A stretch of DNA of 64,000 nucleotides, taken from Ruegeria arenilitoris (GTDB lineage Bacteria > Pseudomonadota > Alphaproteobacteria > Rhodobacterales > Rhodobacteraceae). Each line of letters begins with the position of its first letter. Positions within the stretch are counted from its first letter, which is position 1. The position numbers and the translations under genes are program-made. Shown here one piece after another: positions 61,061 through 64,000 of this stretch. The DNA lies in NCBI RefSeq assembly GCF_013030985.1, contig NZ_WPYP01000001.1, positions 868,001-932,000 on the forward strand, in the 5' to 3' direction. Under the pieces are notes generated by a model, which had not been told where the DNA came from, did not search any database, and saw only the letters and a list, made by a program, of their open reading frames with translations.

Positions 61061-61870
61061 ATGCTGATCTTTTTCTCAATTCTGCTGCTGATCGCGGGCT
61101 TTTTCCTGTACCGCCACTGGTCCAAGTCACAAGCGCGTCAAGAGCTGCTGACCACCCCCCTGACCGACCACCAACGCAACGTGATCGAACAGCAGGTGCC
61201 GCTGATCCGCCGCCTTCCGCCTGATCTGCGGGCCAAGCTGGACGGCAAGGTGAACCTGTTTCTGAACCAGGTGCAATTCCACGGCTGCGACGGGCTGGAA
61301 GTCACCGAAGAAATGGAGCTGGCCATCGCGGCGCAGGCCAGTCTGCTGCTGGTGAACAGTGACCTCTGGTATGATCACCTGACAACGATCCTGATCTACC
61401 CCAATGCCTTCAAGTCGCGCCAACGCAGGCAGGTTGGCTATGTCGTCAGCGAGAAGGAAATCGTACGCACTGGCGAAAGCTGGGATCGTGGACCAGTGAT
61501 CCTGTCGTGGCGGCACAGCAAGGCAGGGGCGATGAATGACCGGGACGGTCAGAACGTCGTTTTGCACGAGTTTGCGCATCAGGTCGACGACCTGTCAGGC
61601 GGCACCAACGGCGTTCCGATCCTCAGTGACGGGCAGAGCTTTGCCGAATGGGAACGCGTCTTTCTGACCGCCTATGACGCCCATGTGCGCGCCGTGGAAC
61701 ATGGGCAGCACACTGTCATTGATCCCTATGGAGCGACCGGCCACGAAGAGTTCTTTGCCGTCTCGGTCGAGGTTTTCTTTGAACAGCCACGGCAATTGAA
61801 AGCCGCCGTTCCTGACGTGTACGAACAGCTGTCGAAACTGTTCCGTCTGGACCCGGCCAGCTGGGGATAG
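61061..61870 (+). CDS. M90/MtfA-like zinc metallopeptidase
   Basis: A 269-residue peptidase of the MtfA family, which in E. coli regulates the glucose PTS through Mlc. The zinc site is complete: VVLHEFAHQVDDLSGG (HExxH, about 169-173) and the third ligand Glu in GHEEFFAVSVEVFFEQP (about 229-245). An N-terminal membrane helix (LIFFSILLLIAGFFLYRHW, about 2-20) suggests membrane attachment, unlike E. coli MtfA, which is cytosolic. The conserved ligand-side VQFHGCDGLEVTEEM (about 70-84) fits. Target unknown here; no mlc or ptsG is in the window. Confidence 0.88.
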   Translation: MLIFFSILLLIAGFFLYRHWSKSQARQELLTTPLTDHQRNVIEQQVPLIRRLPPDLRAKLDGKVNLFLNQVQFHGCDGLEVTEEMELAIAAQASLLLVNSDLWYDHLTTILIYPNAFKSRQRRQVGYVVSEKEIVRTGESWDRGPVILSWRHSKAGAMNDRDGQNVVLHEFAHQVDDLSGGTNGVPILSDGQSFAEWERVFLTAYDAHVRAVEHGQHTVIDPYGATGHEEFFAVSVEVFFEQPRQLKAAVPDVYEQLSKLFRLDPASWG

Positions 61871-61994
61871 CCTTCCCAGTGAAAACCGGAACCCCAATTC
61901 TGAACAGGGCGTTTGAATTTTCCCCGTTTCCCGACGTTTCACAAAACGTGATTTTTGAATTAACGTTAAATCAGTGTTTTCAGGAGGGATTTTC

Positions 61995-62681
61995 ATGTCA
62001 TCAAAACTCATGGCCGAGTTTTTCGGCACGTTCTGGCTGGTGCTGGGCGGCTGCGGCAGTGCTGTTCTGGCAGCAGGTGTTGCCGATGTAGGCATCGGCT
62101 GGCTGGGTGTTTCCTTTGCCTTCGGCCTGACGGTTCTGACCATGGCCTATGCGGTCGGTCACATTTCAGGCGGGCATTTTAATCCGGCGGTCAGTCTTGG
62201 CCTGATGATGGGCGGCAGGTTCCCGGCCAAGGAGCTGATCCCCTATTGGATCGCGCAGGTGATCGGCGCAATTGCCGCCGCTGCCGTCCTGTACCTGATC
62301 GTCAGCGGTGCTCCGGGGTTTGAAGGTGTCGGCGGGTTTGCCTCGAACGGGTATGGCGAAGCCTCGCCAGAGGGCTATTCGATGATGTCCGCATTGGTGA
62401 TCGAGATCGTGATGACCGCGTTCTTCATCATCGTCATTCTGGGCGCAACATCCAACTTTGCGCCCGACGGCTTCGCCCCGATCGCCATCGGGCTGTGCCT
62501 GACGCTGATTCACCTGATCTCGATCCCGGTGACCAACACCTCGGTCAACCCGGCGCGGTCGACTGGCGTTGCCCTATTTGCGGATGCACCGGCCCTGTCG
62601 CAGCTCTGGCTGTTCTGGGTTGCCCCGCTGATCGGCGCGGCCATCGGGGCGCTGATCTGGCAGGCAATGGGCGACGACTGA
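61995..62681 (+). CDS. aqpZ: Aquaporin Z (water channel)
   Basis: A 228-residue water channel with six helices. Both NPA motifs are intact ([10 protein letters not shown], about 61-70; SVNPARSTG, about 183-191). The selectivity filter fits water-specific AqpZ: an aromatic Phe in FAFGLTVL, His in [10 protein letters not shown] (about 171), Thr in TNTSVNPAR and the Arg after NPA. ATG 61995 follows a perfect AGGAGGG. The upstream gap (61871-61994) holds small palindromes, ACGTTT-CACA-AAACGT (61934-61949) and TTAACGTTAA (61960-61969), of uncertain meaning. A terminator follows the gene. Confidence 0.95.
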   Translation: MSSKLMAEFFGTFWLVLGGCGSAVLAAGVADVGIGWLGVSFAFGLTVLTMAYAVGHISGGHFNPAVSLGLMMGGRFPAKELIPYWIAQVIGAIAAAAVLYLIVSGAPGFEGVGGFASNGYGEASPEGYSMMSALVIEIVMTAFFIIVILGATSNFAPDGFAPIAIGLCLTLIHLISIPVTNTSVNPARSTGVALFADAPALSQLWLFWVAPLIGAAIGALIWQAMGDD

Positions 62682-62686
62682 GCCTG

Positions 62687-62722
62687 AAAAAGCCCCGAAG
62701 CTGTTTGCCTCGGGGCTTTTTT
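62687..62722 (+). terminator. Intrinsic terminator after aqpZ
   Basis: AGCCCCGA (62691-62698) pairs with TCGGGGCT (62710-62717), followed by TTTTT to 62722. The A-run before the stem (62687-62690) also makes it work for the convergent cyclophilin gene. Confidence 0.9.
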
Positions 62723-62724
62723 GT

Positions 62725-63273
62725 TTATTCAGTGACGGTGACTTTTTTCATCACGTCCGGCTGACCGATCACGGCGCCGTTGGGGCCGTCACCGCGCTTG
62801 ATCGCGTCCACCACATCCATGCCTTCGGTCACCTGACCAACAACCGTGTACTGGCCGTTCAGGAACGGGCCCGGTTCGAACATGATGAAGAACTGCGAGT
62901 TCGCGCTGTCCGGATCCTGCGCGCGCGCCATGCCGACGACGCCACGATCATAGTTGTAATCCGAGAACTCGGCAGGCAAGTCAGGACGATCAGACCCACC
63001 GGTACCGGCACGGCGCATGTCACCACCGATCCGGCCATATTCAACGTCGCCGGTCTGCGCCATGAACCCCTCAATCACGCGGTGGAACACCACCCCGTCA
63101 TACTTGCCCTCAGCGGCCAGAGCGCTGATCTGCTCGACATGCTTGGGGGCGAGGTCCTCGAACAGGTCGACGGTGACGATGCCATTGGCGCCCTCGCCTT
63201 CGATCTCGATCTGAAGCCCGGTGGCCAGCGCAGGGCTGGCCAGCAAGGCAAAGGCTGCGGCCAGCTTATACAT
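62725..63273 (-). CDS. Periplasmic cyclophilin-type peptidyl-prolyl isomerase
   Basis: A 182-residue cyclophilin with a signal peptide (MYKLAAAFALLASPALA, cleavage about residue 17). The active-site block VVFHRVIEGFMAQTGDVEYG (about 61-80; Phe, Arg and Gln) and ANSQFFIMFEPGPFLNGQYT (about 124-143) are intact. It accelerates proline isomerisation in the periplasm. Its start overlaps the stop of the cytoplasmic cyclophilin gene by 8 bp, so it is translationally coupled to it. It converges on aqpZ. Confidence 0.92.
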   Translation of the reverse strand: MYKLAAAFALLASPALATGLQIEIEGEGANGIVTVDLFEDLAPKHVEQISALAAEGKYDGVVFHRVIEGFMAQTGDVEYGRIGGDMRRAGTGGSDRPDLPAEFSDYNYDRGVVGMARAQDPDSANSQFFIMFEPGPFLNGQYTVVGQVTEGMDVVDAIKRGDGPNGAVIGQPDVMKKVTVTE

Positions 63274-63772
63274 CTGCCGCCACCTTGACGCTGATCATGC
63301 GATCCGGGTTCGCAGGCGGCTCGCCACGAACGATGGCATCCACATGCTCCATCCCGTCGATGACACGACCGTATACGGTGTATTGGCCGTTCAGGAAGTG
63401 GTTGTCCTTGAAGTTGATGAAGAACTGCGAGTTGGCCGAGTTCGGGTTCTGCGAGCGTGCCGCACCCAGCGTGCCCCGGTCATGCGGCAGCTTCGAGAAT
63501 TCCGCCGGGACGTTCGGCAGCGAGGAGCCGCCGGTGCCCGCCATACGCAGGTTGAACCCGTCTTCCATGTCGCCATGCTGTACGTCGCCGGTCTGCGCCA
63601 TGAAACCGTCGATCACACGGTGGAAGGCCACGTTGTCATATTCACCACCGCGTGCCAGTTCTTTCATCCGGGCACTGTGCTGAGGGGCCACGTCGGGCAG
63701 CAGCTCGACGACGACATTGCCGTCTTTCAGCTCGATGATGATGGTGTTTTCGGGATCCTTGATCTCGGCCAT
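63266..63772 (-). CDS. ppiB: Cytoplasmic cyclophilin-type peptidyl-prolyl isomerase
   Basis: A 168-residue cyclophilin without a signal peptide. VAFHRVIDGFMAQTGDVQHG (about 48-67) carries the catalytic Arg, and ANSQFFINFKDNHFLNGQYT (about 111-130) the Phe and substrate-binding residues. The RVIDGMEHVDAIVRGEPP stretch fits the PpiB C-terminal region. It heads a two-gene operon with a secreted paralogue: the pair probably arose by duplication. Divergent from pgk. Confidence 0.93.
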   Translation of the reverse strand: MAEIKDPENTIIIELKDGNVVVELLPDVAPQHSARMKELARGGEYDNVAFHRVIDGFMAQTGDVQHGDMEDGFNLRMAGTGGSSLPNVPAEFSKLPHDRGTLGAARSQNPNSANSQFFINFKDNHFLNGQYTVYGRVIDGMEHVDAIVRGEPPANPDRMISVKVAADV

Positions 63773-63906
63773 GAGGCCCTCCTGTCGTTTGTCTTGCGCA
63801 AATACCTATTCCCCACGCGCATGAATGCCAAGTGACGCATTGACCTGAGGGCAAAATGCAGGAAAAGAACCGCCTAAATCTGTTTCACATTTCCGAGGAT
63901 TGCACG

Positions 63907-64000
63907 ATGGGCTGGAAAACTCTCGACGACATGGACCTGAACGGCAAACGCGTGCTGGTGCGCGTCGATATCAACGTGCCGGTTGTGGATGGGGTTGTGA
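63907..64000 (+). CDS. pgk: Phosphoglycerate kinase (5' end only)
   Basis: The first 31 codons ([20 protein letters not shown]...) match the N-terminus of phosphoglycerate kinase, with the conserved [13 protein letters not shown] carrying the substrate-binding Arg and Asp-x-Asn (RVDINVP). The enzyme makes ATP from 1,3-bisphosphoglycerate in glycolysis and works in reverse in gluconeogenesis. GAGG lies eight to nine bases before the ATG. The gene runs off the right edge of the window. Confidence 0.93.
   Translation, partial: MGWKTLDDMDLNGKRVLVRVDINVPVVDGVV

Noticed and set aside
1..64000. CRISPR array, prophage, insertion sequence, rRNA or tRNA genes
   Set aside because: I found no regularly spaced direct repeats, integrase or transposase frames, or RNA gene signatures in reading both strands.

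Overview
The window is an uninterrupted stretch of chromosome from a marine alphaproteobacterium, most likely a member of the Roseobacter group (Rhodobacteraceae). The evidence is high GC with strong third-position GC bias, several genes of alphaproteobacterial type (ALA synthase HemA of the R. sphaeroides kind, a one-cysteine DksA, DUF2852, DUF2927 and DUF2189 proteins, a PIN protein of the Rhodobacter kind), three TRAP transporter subunits, and an FnrL-type site upstream of hemA. I see no rRNA, tRNA, insertion sequence, phage gene or CRISPR array. The gene set is mostly housekeeping; the interest lies in regulation and in a few unusual protein variants.

Layout. 1-3500: dGTPase-like gene (cut by the left edge), erpA, xth, an FAD monooxygenase and dksA. 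3800-8000: a co-directional run of a MoxR ATPase, an acetyltransferase, a DUF2927 lipoprotein, a 56-residue membrane protein and a VWA protein. 8000-14650: membrane protein, M48 peptidase, then a minus-strand block (NTF2-like, glnE, small conserved protein, RlmI-like methyltransferase, PIN protein). 14700-17000: DUF2852, RDD, aminoacyl-tRNA-protein transferase and VOC proteins, preceded by a striking operator-like inverted repeat. 17100-24000: a TRAP transporter (extra-large DctM, DctQ, DctP) divergent from a Cache histidine kinase and NarL-type regulator. 24000-28100: a VOC protein with a BesD/HalD-like Fe/2-oxoglutarate enzyme, then ilvIH behind a complete transcription attenuator with a 15-codon leader peptide. 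28400-34200: XRE regulator, DUF2189, amidase, M50-like peptidase, prfB and a small-molecule kinase. 34200-41400: cell envelope and secretion genes (PBP1A, N-acetylmuramoyl-L-alanine amidase, M48-TPR peptidase, DsbA-like) plus an aminotransferase. 41400-51000: unknown membrane protein, FkbM methyltransferase, ispG, RodZ-like protein, hemA, M20 dipeptidase, lpdA. 51000-64000: DUF924, MFS, queA, a giant AsmA/YhdP-like protein, Bcp peroxiredoxin, DUF455, M23 peptidase with bactofilin, MtfA-like peptidase, aqpZ, two cyclophilins and the start of pgk.

The best-supported regulatory system is the ilvIH attenuator (25541-25701): promoter, ribosome-binding site, Leu-Val-Val-Ile-Val leader peptide, a 9-bp antiterminator stem and an overlapping terminator stem with eight T residues. 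Other noteworthy items are four copies of a hairpin-linked intergenic repeat (TATTTTTGGCCAGATGAAG) in the first 17 kb, a pair of near-identical 18-bp inverted sites between glnE's operon and the DUF2852 gene, a perfect palindrome upstream of lpdA, and a dioxygenase related to amino-acid halogenases that keeps the iron-binding Asp.
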